A stretch of 64,000 nucleotides of DNA, taken from contig NZ_FOGI01000008.1 of the NCBI RefSeq assembly GCF_900111175.1, positions 124,001 through 188,000 on the forward strand, written 5' to 3'. A program made the translations under genes and the position numbers. Positions 1 to 9,084 of this stretch are shown here, piece by piece. Numbering within the stretch: the first letter of the stretch is position 1; the number at the start of each line of letters is the position of its first letter. The notes beneath the pieces were generated by a model. That model had not been told where the DNA came from, made no database searches, and worked only from the letters and a program-made list of their open reading frames with translations. The stretch is from Actinokineospora terrae (GTDB lineage Bacteria; Actinomycetota; Actinomycetes; Mycobacteriales; Pseudonocardiaceae).

Positions 1-1159
1 CGCCCACGGCTTCCAGTTCGGCCTCGATGGCCGCCTCGAGGCGCTCGCGCACCTCGGGGACCTGGATCTTCATCAGCAGCTCGTGGAAGAAGCCGCGCAC
101 CACCAGACGGCGGGCCTGGTCCTCGGGGATCCCGCGGGCCTGCAAGTAGAACAGCTGCTCGTCGTCGAAGCGGCCGGTCGCGCTGGCGTGACCGGCACCG
201 GCGATCTCACCGGTCTCGATCTCCAGGTTCGGCACCGAGTCGGCGCGGGCGCCATCGGTCAGCAGCAGGTTACGGTTCAGCTCGTAGGTCTGCGTTCCCT
301 CGGCCGCCGCGCGGATCAGCACATCGCCGATCCACACCGTGTGCGCGTCGTTTCCTTGCAGCGCGCCCTTGTAGACCACATTGGACGTGCAGTTGGCCTG
401 CGAGTGGTCGACGAAGGTGCGGTGCTCGAAGTGCTGCCCCGCGTCAGCGAAGTAGAGCCCGTTCAGCTCGACCTCGGCGCCCTTGTCGGCGAACGCCGCG
501 GTCGGGGACACCCGGACCAGGTCGCCGCCGAGGGTGACCACCGTGTGCCGCAACAGCGCGTCGCGGCCGATGCTGGCGTGCTGCGCTGAGACGTGCACCG
601 CGTCGTCCGCCCAGTCCTGGATGGACACCACGGTCAGCTTCGCGCCGTCGGCCAGCACGAACTCCACGTTGTCGGCGTACACGCCGGACCCGCGGTGGTC
701 GAGCACGACGACGGCCTCGGCGAACCGCTCCGCCCGCACCTGCAGGTGCCCGTAGGCGACCTGCCCCGCGCCCGGCCCGGTCACGGTGACCAGGACCGGC
801 GCGGACGCCTTGGTCTCCTTGGCCACGGTGAGGACCGTGGCCGCGGTGAACGAGCTGAACGCCTGCGCCGCGACCCGGTCGGCGGGCACGCCCGCCGCGC
901 CGAGCCGGGAGTCCCCGCGCTCGACGGTCTCCACCGTGACCTCGGCGGGCGCGTCGACCTCGACGGTCGCCGAGCCGGTCGCCTCGACCCCGGTGTGCAG
1001 ACCGGCGAGCCGCTTCATCGGGGTGAAGCGCCAGATCTCCTCGCGCCCCGAGGGCACCTCGAACGCGTTCACGTCGAACGAGGTGAACCACTCCGCACGG
1101 GACGACTCGGGAACGACCGCCCCGTGCGAGTGGGACTGCTTCTCAACTGCGGCGGTCAT
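1..1159 (-). CDS. sufD: SufD, Fe-S cluster assembly scaffold subunit (3' end cut off by window)
   Basis: SufD partners SufB and SufC in the cytosolic scaffold that builds iron-sulfur clusters. The gene runs off the left edge. About 386 codons are visible, and the last ones translate to EVRERLEAAIEAELEAVG, which looks like the usual C-terminal tail, so probably only a few residues are missing. The ATG (complement of 1157-1159) gives MTAAVEKQSHSHG, and EEIWRFTPMKRL at about residues 40-50 is typical of SufD N termini. The start abuts the sufB stop codon directly, which implies translational coupling. SufC, SufS and SufU would be expected next, beyond the window. Confidence 0.93.
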   Translation of the reverse strand, partial: MTAAVEKQSHSHGAVVPESSRAEWFTSFDVNAFEVPSGREEIWRFTPMKRLAGLHTGVEATGSATVEVDAPAEVTVETVERGDSRLGAAGVPADRVAAQAFSSFTAATVLTVAKETKASAPVLVTVTGPGAGQVAYGHLQVRAERFAEAVVVLDHRGSGVYADNVEFVLADGAKLTVVSIQDWADDAVHVSAQHASIGRDALLRHTVVTLGGDLVRVSPTAAFADKGAEVELNGLYFADAGQHFEHRTFVDHSQANCTSNVVYKGALQGNDAHTVWIGDVLIRAAAEGTQTYELNRNLLLTDGARADSVPNLEIETGEIAGAGHASATGRFDDEQLFYLQARGIPEDQARRLVVRGFFHELLMKIQVPEVRERLEAAIEAELEAVG

Positions 1160-2608
<1,449 letters not shown>

Positions 2609-2678
2609 GGGACTTCCCTCCATCCGGGATCTGTCGAGCTGTGGTGCTGTACTGCTGTCGTGCCCGCCGCCGGGAGCG

Positions 2679-3386
2679 CTACGGGACCGTCTGGTGCGGG
2701 ACGTGCGTGGTGCACGCCGCGTCGCCCCTGGCGATGGTGGCCAACCGCTGCACGTGGGTGCCGAGCAGGTCGGCGAACGCCGCCGTCTCGACCTCGCACA
2801 GCTGGGGGAACTCGGCCGCGACGTGCGCGACCGGGCAGTGGTGCTGGCACAACTGCTCCCCCGCCCCGACGCTGCGCGTCGAGGCGGCGTAGCCCTCCCT
2901 GGTCAGCGCCGCGGCCAGGGCCTCGGCGCGGCCAGCCGGGTCTTGCGGCGCGGTCACGTCGTCGCGGTGCCGGTCGACCAGTGTGGCCACCCGGCGCGCG
3001 GCGAACGCGCGGACCGCCTGCTCCCCCCCGGTCTCGGCGAGGAAGCGCAGCGCGGAGATCGCGAGGTCGTCGTAGGCGTGCCCGAACCGCGACCGACCGG
3101 CCTCGGTGAGCAGGAACAGCCTCGCCGGTCGCCCGCGGCCCCTGGTCCCCAGGCGGGGCGCGTCACGGGTGTACGCCTCCCCGTCGGCGACCAGTGCGTC
3201 CAGATGCCTGCGGACGGCGGTCGGGCTCAGCCCCAGCGCCTCGGCGATCGCGACCGCCGTGACCGGCCCCTGCTCCAGCAGCAGCCTGGCCACGCCCTCG
3301 CGGGTGCGACCCTCGGCTTGCTGCCCGGCCGCGGCGGGGGCGTCGGCCTCCGCAGCGGTCCGCGGAGCGGGAGCGGTCTTTTTCAC
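2679..3386 (-). CDS. sufR: SufR, Fe-S cluster-sensing repressor of the suf operon
   Basis: This 235-aa regulator has an N-terminal winged helix-turn-helix (about residues 28-95, including LGLSPTAVRRHLDALVADGE) and the wing motif RGRPARLFLLTEAG. Four cysteines at residues 180, 184, 197 and 225 (spacing CX3CX12CX27C) match the cluster-ligand pattern known for mycobacterial SufR. The family binds a Fe-S cluster and represses suf genes when clusters are plentiful. The GTG start has no Shine-Dalgarno sequence and is immediately preceded by a palindrome (3388-3399), suggesting a leaderless, autorepressed transcript. Position directly upstream of sufB supports the assignment. Confidence 0.93.
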   Translation of the reverse strand: MKKTAPAPRTAAEADAPAAAGQQAEGRTREGVARLLLEQGPVTAVAIAEALGLSPTAVRRHLDALVADGEAYTRDAPRLGTRGRGRPARLFLLTEAGRSRFGHAYDDLAISALRFLAETGGEQAVRAFAARRVATLVDRHRDDVTAPQDPAGRAEALAAALTREGYAASTRSVGAGEQLCQHHCPVAHVAAEFPQLCEVETAAFADLLGTHVQRLATIARGDAACTTHVPHQTVP

Positions 3387-3387
3387 A

Positions 3388-3399
3388 ACACAAGTGTGT
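3388..3399. promoter_or_regulatory. Candidate SufR operator
   Basis: A perfect inverted repeat, ACACA-AG-TGTGT, lies 1 nt before the sufR GTG codon. SufR homologues bind short inverted repeats in their own promoters, and the position at the presumed transcription start suits autorepression. That this is the site is inference. Confidence 0.5.
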
Positions 3400-3488
3400 C
3401 TTATTTCCCGGCGGCTGGCAAAGGTGGGGGTCAGCGGTGGTGTCGTGGCTCACAAGACCCGTCCGGGTGACGCCCGGCTGTCCGGTCG

Positions 3489-3890
3489 TCACCGCGGTGT
3501 TACCACGGCCAGGACCTGCCGCTCGACCAGCAGCATGATGCCGCACAGCTCGCGCGGGGTGGCCCCGAAGTGGACCCGGTCGGCGCGCATCGCGGCCGCG
3601 AAGGCCCCCACCGGGGCGGGGGTGCGGCGCGCGGCGTGCAGGCGGTCACGGGCGGTGGCGAGGTCACCCCGGTCGGCCGCGACCCGCGCCGCCGAGCCCG
3701 CCGCGTGCCGCCTGGCCGCCGCGGGCAGGTCGTGCGCGGCCAGCCAGCCGTCGATCTCGGCGATGACGTCGAGGTCCGGGTCGGCGTCGGCGTGGTCGGC
3801 CATCGCGGACCACGCCAGCGCGGTGCCGAACCGGGCGCCCGCGGCGTCGAACGCGGTCACCGCGTCCTTGGCGGCGGCCAGCGCGCCCAC
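3489..3890 (-). pseudogene. C-terminal part of the split membrane/helical-repeat protein
   Basis: This reading frame (133 aa from a GTG at 3890) is an alanine-rich helical sequence resembling TPR-type hairpins, ending ELCGIMLLVERQVLAVVTPR. The same frame stays open upstream past the stop codon of the membrane protein at 3937. There it reads RGDLALWQAKIRGERGD, which continues naturally from the upstream ARLAAR. A single frameshift near 3939 would join the two into one protein of about 560 aa. Either this is a broken gene (or a sequencing error), or a small separate gene translated by coupling, with GGGGTGA just before the GTG as a weak ribosome site. I recognise no family. Confidence 0.5.
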
Positions 3891-3936
3891 CGCGTCACCC
3901 CGCTCGCCCCGGATCTTGGCCTGCCAGAGCGCGAGG

Positions 3937-5181
3937 TCACCGCGCGGCCAGCCGGGCGCGGTCGACCTGGTCGTCGGTGATCCCGTCCCGCGCCACCCGC
4001 CGGTCCACGGCGTCGAGCAGGGCGTCGGCGACGGCGAGCGCCTCGTCGGTGCGCACCAGCCACGGCGGCTGCGCCCGTTCGTCGGCGAGCGAGCGCAACG
4101 CCAGGGCGCCGACCGCGTCGGGCAGCGAGAGGTCGGGCGCGGCGACGAGGACCTTCTCGGTGACCCACGTGTCGATCACCGCGGCCCTCTTGGACTCGGT
4201 CAGGGTGGACAGCAGGGCCGCGTCGGCCAACTGCCGGAAGACCATGCCGCGCCTGATCGACAGCCAGCCGATGACCAGTGCGGGCAGTCCACCGATCACG
4301 GCGGGCACCAGCAGGTCGCGGTCCGGGTGGAACAGCGCGATGGCCGCGGTGAACACCAATCCGGTGGCGACGGCGAGCCTGGCCAGGTGCCCGAGGGCGA
4401 GGACGACCACGAGCAGCGGTCCGCGGACCATGTTGTTGCCGATGACCACCGCCAGCACGACGAACACCGAGAAGACGACGGCGACGAGCCGGTACCACTC
4501 CCAGCCCATCGGCTGCGGGGCGCGCCCCCACCAGGCGACGGCCTCGGCGCCGATCGGGCTCGCGGCGAGCACGGTGGCGACGAGGGCGTTGTTCAGCTCG
4601 GCCGCGCGCAGGATCCGGCGGCGCGGGCGCAGCAACGCCACCCGGATCCGGTCCACGGCGACCAGGTACAGCGCGATCACCGCGGCACCGAGCAGGCGCA
4701 CCGCGGTGTCGGTGAGATCGCCGCCGGGCAGGGGGACGCCGAGGACGAACGCGAACGGGACCAGGGGCGCGATCCTGGCCGCCAGCGACCACCGCAGGTC
4801 CGACCTGGCGCTGTCGCGCTCCGCCGCCTCGAACGGCAGCTGCTTGCCGTTGGCGGCGCGCAGGAAGTGGTGCAGGGCGAAACCGACGAGCAGCGGCACG
4901 ACGGTCATCGCCATCAGCTCGGGGTCGGGGAGCCGGATCAGGGTCAGCGCGGCGATACCGGCCAGGAATCCGAACCCGAACAGGCCCAGGGCGAACGCGA
5001 CGACGGCGACCCACCACGCGGGGTCGTCGAACGCACCGGCGGTGACCGCGAACGCGACGGCGAGCGCCAGGTCGACCCACGGCAGCGGGAGCACCCAGTC
5101 GGCGCGTTCGAGCCGCTTGACCGCGGCGAGCACCCCCGCGAGAGCCGCGAGGACGATCGACAGCAGAGTCGGATCCGGCAT
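3937..5181 (-). CDS. Multi-pass membrane protein with cytoplasmic helical tail, possibly frameshifted
   Basis: A 414-aa product that starts MPDPTLLSIVLAALAGVLAAVK. It has roughly nine hydrophobic segments in the first 310 residues (for example WWVAVVAFALGLFGFGFLAG and LVAVVFSVFVVLAVVIG), then a soluble alpha-helical tail. The ATG at 5181 has GAGGGG about 8 nt upstream. The stop at 3937-3939 cuts into a helical region that continues in another frame (3489-3942), so the gene may be frameshifted. It lies on the sufR strand, 143 bp from the divergent mptB. Function unknown. It is probably an integral membrane protein of actinobacteria without a characterised role. Confidence 0.75.
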   Translation of the reverse strand: MPDPTLLSIVLAALAGVLAAVKRLERADWVLPLPWVDLALAVAFAVTAGAFDDPAWWVAVVAFALGLFGFGFLAGIAALTLIRLPDPELMAMTVVPLLVGFALHHFLRAANGKQLPFEAAERDSARSDLRWSLAARIAPLVPFAFVLGVPLPGGDLTDTAVRLLGAAVIALYLVAVDRIRVALLRPRRRILRAAELNNALVATVLAASPIGAEAVAWWGRAPQPMGWEWYRLVAVVFSVFVVLAVVIGNNMVRGPLLVVVLALGHLARLAVATGLVFTAAIALFHPDRDLLVPAVIGGLPALVIGWLSIRRGMVFRQLADAALLSTLTESKRAAVIDTWVTEKVLVAAPDLSLPDAVGALALRSLADERAQPPWLVRTDEALAVADALLDAVDRRVARDGITDDQVDRARLAAR

Positions 5182-5312
5182 GAGACCGCCCCTCACCACC
5201 ACCACACCGCGGCGCCCGGGGACGCCGGTACCGGCCGGGACGGCTCGGATGATCACGACGGTAGCGCGGTGCCCGGCGCGCCAGGTGCGGTTCGCCGGAA
5301 TCGGCCTGCCGC

Positions 5313-5318
5313 TACCCT
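5313..5318 (+). promoter_or_regulatory. Candidate -10 box for a leaderless mptB transcript
   Basis: TACCCT ends 7 nt before the GTG at 5326, the spacing expected if transcription starts at the initiation codon. No Shine-Dalgarno sequence precedes that codon. No clear -35 box was found. Confidence 0.35.
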
Positions 5319-5325
5319 TCCGGAC

Positions 5326-6951
5326 GTGGTAGCCGGTGACACTGTGGGGGACGCGACGCGCACGCGCGCGGAGGGCGAGCCGGGGCGGGCGGACTCCGGT
5401 CCGCTCGACGAGCGCGAACGCAGGCAGCTCGACGTGGTGCGCCGCTTCGGCACGGTCGGGTCGCTGCTGCTGACCATCGGCTCGCTCGGCGCGGGCGCGG
5501 CCCCGGTGTTCAACCCGGTGTTCCGGCTCCCGGTGCTCGGCCTGTTCAGCCGGATGACCACGGTGTCGCTGGCGTTCGCGTTCACCGGCGTGTTCATGAT
5601 CGTGCTGGCCTGGCTGGCGCTGGGCAGGCTGTCGCGGCCGGGCCGGGCGCGCGCGGTGTCGGTGCCGCAGATGGCCCGCACGCTGGTCATGTGGATCGCG
5701 CCGCTGGTGTTCACCGTGCCCAGCTTCAGCCGCGACGTCTACAGCTACCTGGCGCAGAGCGAGATCGTGGCGATGGGCCAGGACCCGTACACCGTCGGCC
5801 CGGCGCAGGCGCTGGGCATCAACCACCCGCTCACCCAGGGCGTGCCGACGATGTGGCGGGAGACGCCGTCGCCGTACGGGCCGCTGTTCCTCACCCTGGG
5901 CAAGGCGGTCAACTGGCTCACCGGCGACCACGTGGTGCTCGGCGTCGCCGCGCACCGGGCGCTGGCGCTGCTCGGCCTGGCGATGGTCATCTGGGCGCTG
6001 CCCCGGCTGGCCCGCCGGTTCGGGGTGAGCCCGGTCAGCGCGCTGTGGCTGGGCGCGGCGAACCCGCTGGTGCTGTTCCACCTGGTGGTCGGCGTGCACA
6101 ACGAGGCGCTGGCGATCGGGCTGATGCTGGTCGGGTTCGAGCTGGCGCTGCGCCGGATGCCGCGGGTCACCCCGGACGGGCCGTTCCCGCCGTGGCAGCG
6201 CGGGGAACTGCTCTGGTACGGGGTCGGCGCCGCGGTGATCACCCTGGGCGCGGCGGTGAAGATCCCGGCCGCGCTGGCGCTCGGTTTCCTCGGCGTGATG
6301 ATCGCCCGCCGGATGGGCGGCTCGTGGAAGAACCTGTTCGCGGTGGCGGGCGGGCTCGGCGTGGTGTTCGCCGTGGTGCTGACCGCGACCTCGCTGGGCA
6401 GCGGCCTGGGCTACGGCTGGGTCGCGACGCTCAACACCGCGGCCACCATCAAGAGCTGGATGGCGCCGATGACCGCGCTGGGCTTCGGCGCGGGCTGGCT
6501 GGGCATCGTGCTCGGCCTCGGCAACCACATCGACGCCGCGATCACCGCCAGCCGCACGGTCGGCGCGGTGATCGGTCCGCTGATCGCGGCGAAGCTGCTG
6601 CTCGACAGCTTCCGCTGGAAGCTGCGCCCGCTGACCGGCCTCGGCGTCGGGCTCGGCGCGGTGCTGGTGTTCGGCGCGACGGTGCAGCCCTGGTACCTGC
6701 TGTGGGCGGCGGTGCCGCTGGCCGCGGGCGCGGGCAACACCCGGTTCCGCACCGCGGCGATGGTGGTCAGCGCGGGTCTGGCGGTCGCGCTCGGCCCGAC
6801 CGGGGCGACCTTCGACGGGCGGGTGTTCGTGCTGCCCTACGCCTACATCGGCGCGATCGCGGTGACCCTGCTGGCGGTGACCGCGGTCCGCAAGCACATC
6901 CCGCGTGCCGAGTGGGCGCCCGCCGGGGCCGTGACGGCGCCCACGTCCTAG
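5326..6951 (+). CDS. mptB: MptB-type polyprenol-phosphomannose-dependent alpha-1,6-mannosyltransferase
   Basis: A 541-aa GT-C glycosyltransferase with about 12 or more membrane segments. In mycobacteria and corynebacteria MptB uses polyprenyl-phosphate-mannose on the outer face of the membrane to start the alpha-1,6-mannan backbone of lipomannan. Family features include the first extracytoplasmic loop with SFSRDVYSYLAQSEIVAMGQ, containing the acidic DVYSY region, then RETPSPYGPLFL and NPLVLFHLVVGVHNEALAIG. Its position next to sufR and before two ABC-transporter genes and ctaA matches Rv1459c-Rv1456c in M. tuberculosis, which supports the name. The start at GTG 5326 rests on the -10-like TACCCT just upstream. 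GTG 5344 is an alternative. Confidence 0.85.
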   Translation: MVAGDTVGDATRTRAEGEPGRADSGPLDERERRQLDVVRRFGTVGSLLLTIGSLGAGAAPVFNPVFRLPVLGLFSRMTTVSLAFAFTGVFMIVLAWLALGRLSRPGRARAVSVPQMARTLVMWIAPLVFTVPSFSRDVYSYLAQSEIVAMGQDPYTVGPAQALGINHPLTQGVPTMWRETPSPYGPLFLTLGKAVNWLTGDHVVLGVAAHRALALLGLAMVIWALPRLARRFGVSPVSALWLGAANPLVLFHLVVGVHNEALAIGLMLVGFELALRRMPRVTPDGPFPPWQRGELLWYGVGAAVITLGAAVKIPAALALGFLGVMIARRMGGSWKNLFAVAGGLGVVFAVVLTATSLGSGLGYGWVATLNTAATIKSWMAPMTALGFGAGWLGIVLGLGNHIDAAITASRTVGAVIGPLIAAKLLLDSFRWKLRPLTGLGVGLGAVLVFGATVQPWYLLWAAVPLAAGAGNTRFRTAAMVVSAGLAVALGPTGATFDGRVFVLPYAYIGAIAVTLLAVTAVRKHIPRAEWAPAGAVTAPTS

Positions 6952-6962
6952 GCTTGACCACT

Positions 6963-7889
6963 GTGAACACGCCCGCCGTCGAGGTGTCCGACCTGGTCAA
7001 GTCGTACGGGTCGACCACGGCGGTCGACGGCGTCGGCTTCCGGATGGCGCCCGGCTCGGTGCTGGCGCTGCTGGGCCCCAACGGCGCGGGCAAGACGACC
7101 ACCGTGGAGATCTGCGAGGGCTTCCTGCGGTCGGACTCCGGCGCGGTGCGGGTGCTCGGGCTCGACCCGGCCGCCGACGGTTCCAAGCTGCGGCCGCGCA
7201 TCGGCGTGATGCCGCAGGGCGGCGGCGCCTACCCCGGGGTGCGCGCGGGCGAGATGCTGCGGCTGGTGGCGGCGTGCGCGGCGAACCCGCTCGACCCGGC
7301 GTGGCTGATCGACGTCCTGGGGCTCTCCGGTTGCGCGCGCACCCCCTACAAGCGGCTCTCCGGCGGGCAGCAGCAGCGGCTGTCGCTGGCCTGTGCCCTG
7401 GTCGGCCGCCCCGAACTGCTGTTCCTCGACGAGCCGACCGCGGGCATGGACCCGCAGGCGCGGCGACTGGTGTGGGAGCTGGTGTCGGCACTGCGCGCGG
7501 ACGGCGCGTCCGTGCTGCTGACCACGCACCTGATGGAGGAGGCCGAGGCGCTCGCCGACCACGTCGTGATCATCGACGGTGGCCGGGTGGTCGCCGAGGG
7601 CAGCCCCGCGCAGCTCACCGAGGAGCACCCGGACGCCCAGGCGCTGCGGTTCCGGGCCCGCTCCGGCATGGACACCGGGCTGCTCGTCGCCGCGCTGCCC
7701 GAGGGCTGCCTGGTGTCGGAACCCTCCCCCGGCGGGTACCTGGTGACCGGCACCGTCGACCCGCAGGTCGTCTCGACGGTGACCGCGTGGTGCGCGCAGC
7801 AGGGGGTGCTCGCCGAGGAGCTGCGGGTGGGCAGGCGCAGCCTGGAGGACGTGTTCCTGGACCTGACCGGGCGGGAACTGCGCTCGTGA
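6963..7889 (+). CDS. ABC transporter ATP-binding protein
   Basis: A 308-aa ATPase, homologous in position to Rv1458c. Walker A is GPNGAGKTTT (about residue 40), the signature is LSGGQQQRLSLACAL, Walker B is LLFLDEPTAGMD, and the H-loop is TTHLMEEAE. The 80-residue C-terminal extension and the DrrA-like layout suggest an exporter for a drug or lipid. The GTG start at 6963 lies 11 nt after mptB, so the genes are co-transcribed. The stop TGA at 7887-7889 overlaps a GTG that opens a 30-codon frame leading to the permease. The substrate cannot be told from sequence. Confidence 0.92.
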   Translation: MNTPAVEVSDLVKSYGSTTAVDGVGFRMAPGSVLALLGPNGAGKTTTVEICEGFLRSDSGAVRVLGLDPAADGSKLRPRIGVMPQGGGAYPGVRAGEMLRLVAACAANPLDPAWLIDVLGLSGCARTPYKRLSGGQQQRLSLACALVGRPELLFLDEPTAGMDPQARRLVWELVSALRADGASVLLTTHLMEEAEALADHVVIIDGGRVVAEGSPAQLTEEHPDAQALRFRARSGMDTGLLVAALPEGCLVSEPSPGGYLVTGTVDPQVVSTVTAWCAQQGVLAEELRVGRRSLEDVFLDLTGRELRS

Positions 7890-7978
7890 CTGCCACACGC
7901 CCGCCCGTGCCCACCCAGATCACACGCCCGCCCGTGCCCACCCAGATGATGTCGACCGGACGAGAGCCGCGCCTGTGA
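7886..7978 (+). CDS. Possible 30-residue coupling peptide between ABC ATPase and permease
   Basis: GTG at 7886-7888 overlaps the ATPase stop as GTGA. The frame runs 30 codons (MTATRPPVPTQI..., ending GREPRL) to a TGA at 7976-7978 that overlaps the permease GTG, again as GTGA. It contains a nine-residue repeat from an exact 27-bp duplication. It may be a translated bridge that hands ribosomes to the permease, or the remains of an older permease N terminus. No evidence of a function for the peptide itself. Confidence 0.3.
   Translation: MTATRPPVPTQITRPPVPTQMMSTGREPRL
7894..7947 (+). repeat. Exact 27-bp tandem duplication
   Basis: Bases 7894-7920 and 7921-7947 are identical (each begins CACACGCCCG and ends CACCCAGAT). 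The length is nine codons, so the duplication kept the 7886-7978 frame open. Confidence 0.97.
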
Positions 7979-8769
7979 CCGACCTGCCGCCGACCGGGCG
8001 GTTCACCCCCGGCACCTTCTCCCCCGCCCCCGGCGCGGGCGCCCCGCTGCGGATGCTGCGCACGCACGCCCGCACCGAGGCGGTGCTGACCATGCGCAAC
8101 GGCGAGCAGGTGCTGCTGACCCTGCTCATCCCGCTCGCGCTGCTGGTGGGCCTGGCCAACGTCACGGTGATCGACCTGCCGGAGCCGCGGGTGGACTCCC
8201 TGGTACCGCGGGTGTTCGCGCTCGCGGTGATGTCGACGGCGTTCACCGGGCAGGCCATCGCCCTCGGCTTCGACCGGCGCTACGGGGTGGTCAAACGCCT
8301 GGCGGCAACGGCGTTGCCGCGCTGGCTGCTGGTGGCGGGCCGGGTCCTGGGCTGCTTGGCGGTGGTGGCGCTGCAACTGGTGGTGCTCGGGATCGCGGCG
8401 GCCTTGCTGGGCTGGTCGCCGTCCGCGGTTGGTCTGGTGTGGACAGTGGTGCTGGGGGTGCTGGGCACGCTGTCCTTCGGCGCCATCGGGGTGCTGCTGG
8501 GCGGGGCGTTGAAGGCGGAGGTGGTGCTGGCCCTGGCCAACGTCATCTGGCTGGTGCTCCTGCTGGCGGGCGGCGTGGTCCTGACCGCCGACACCCTCCC
8601 CACGGGCATGGCCGACGTGGTTCGCCTACTCCCCTCCGCCGCCCTCACTGAAGGCTTTACCGACGCCCTCGTCCACGGCACCGCCCCCGCCCTGTCCACA
8701 GTGGCCCCACTGTTGGCCTGGGGCGGCATCGCGGGCCTAGTCGCCACCAAGACCACCAAGCTGACCTAG
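7975..8769 (+). CDS. ABC transporter permease (ABC-2 type)
   Basis: A 264-aa membrane protein with six hydrophobic segments, beginning near QVLLTLLIPLALLVGLANV and ending near LAWGGIAGLVATKTTK. It has the ABC-2 export permease layout, including the motif GFDRRYGVVKRLAATALPRW before the central helices. It pairs with the ATPase at 6963 and corresponds in position to Rv1457c. The GTG start at 7975 overlaps the stop of the upstream 30-codon frame, so translation is probably coupled. The stop codon lies inside the first arm of a terminator-like hairpin (8766-8792). Confidence 0.88.
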   Translation: MTDLPPTGRFTPGTFSPAPGAGAPLRMLRTHARTEAVLTMRNGEQVLLTLLIPLALLVGLANVTVIDLPEPRVDSLVPRVFALAVMSTAFTGQAIALGFDRRYGVVKRLAATALPRWLLVAGRVLGCLAVVALQLVVLGIAAALLGWSPSAVGLVWTVVLGVLGTLSFGAIGVLLGGALKAEVVLALANVIWLVLLLAGGVVLTADTLPTGMADVVRLLPSAALTEGFTDALVHGTAPALSTVAPLLAWGGIAGLVATKTTKLT

Positions 8770-8792
8770 GCGCGACCGCCAGATCGCGCTAG
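8766..8792 (+). terminator. Hairpin at the permease stop codon
   Basis: CTAG(G)CGCGA pairs with TCGCGCTAG around an 8-nt loop, with one bulged G. It marks the end of the mptB-ABC operon. The next 290 bp up to ctaA hold no convincing gene. Confidence 0.5.
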
Positions 8793-9072
8793 CCCGCCAA
8801 GCCGGGAACGATGCCGGGCGGGGACGTGGGGGCGGGTGGCGGGAGGGAATGGATACGGAGGCTGCCGCCGGGCGGGTCGTGGGGGAGTAACCGGACCGAC
8901 GGCAGCCGGGAAGGCGGGTGGGGGAATCCGCGCTTCCGCGACGGAGTGTAGTTCCCCGTGATCACCGCGTGGGGTCCTTTCGCGAGCATGACCACACTTT
9001 CGCCGATCGGCGGGTGGTGAGAGCCAGGGCACGCTAGGCAGGCCCTGACCACGACTCCCAGTGACGCGGGCC

Positions 9073-9078
9073 TACCAT
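9073..9078 (+). promoter_or_regulatory. Candidate -10 box for leaderless ctaA
   Basis: TACCAT is followed by six bases and then the GTG at 9085. With no Shine-Dalgarno present, this supports a leaderless start. The region 8793-9072 holds no other feature that I can support. Confidence 0.4.
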
Positions 9079-9084
9079 CGGCGG

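Noticed and set aside
5182..6897. Minus-strand extension upstream of the membrane protein start, opposite mptB
   Set aside because: Translation is repetitive Arg/Gln/His-rich shadow of mptB. A good ribosome site marks ATG 5181 as the real start.
8789..9052. Minus-strand frames of about 87 aa between the ABC permease and ctaA
   Set aside because: Pro/Arg-rich translations without ribosome site or conserved features.
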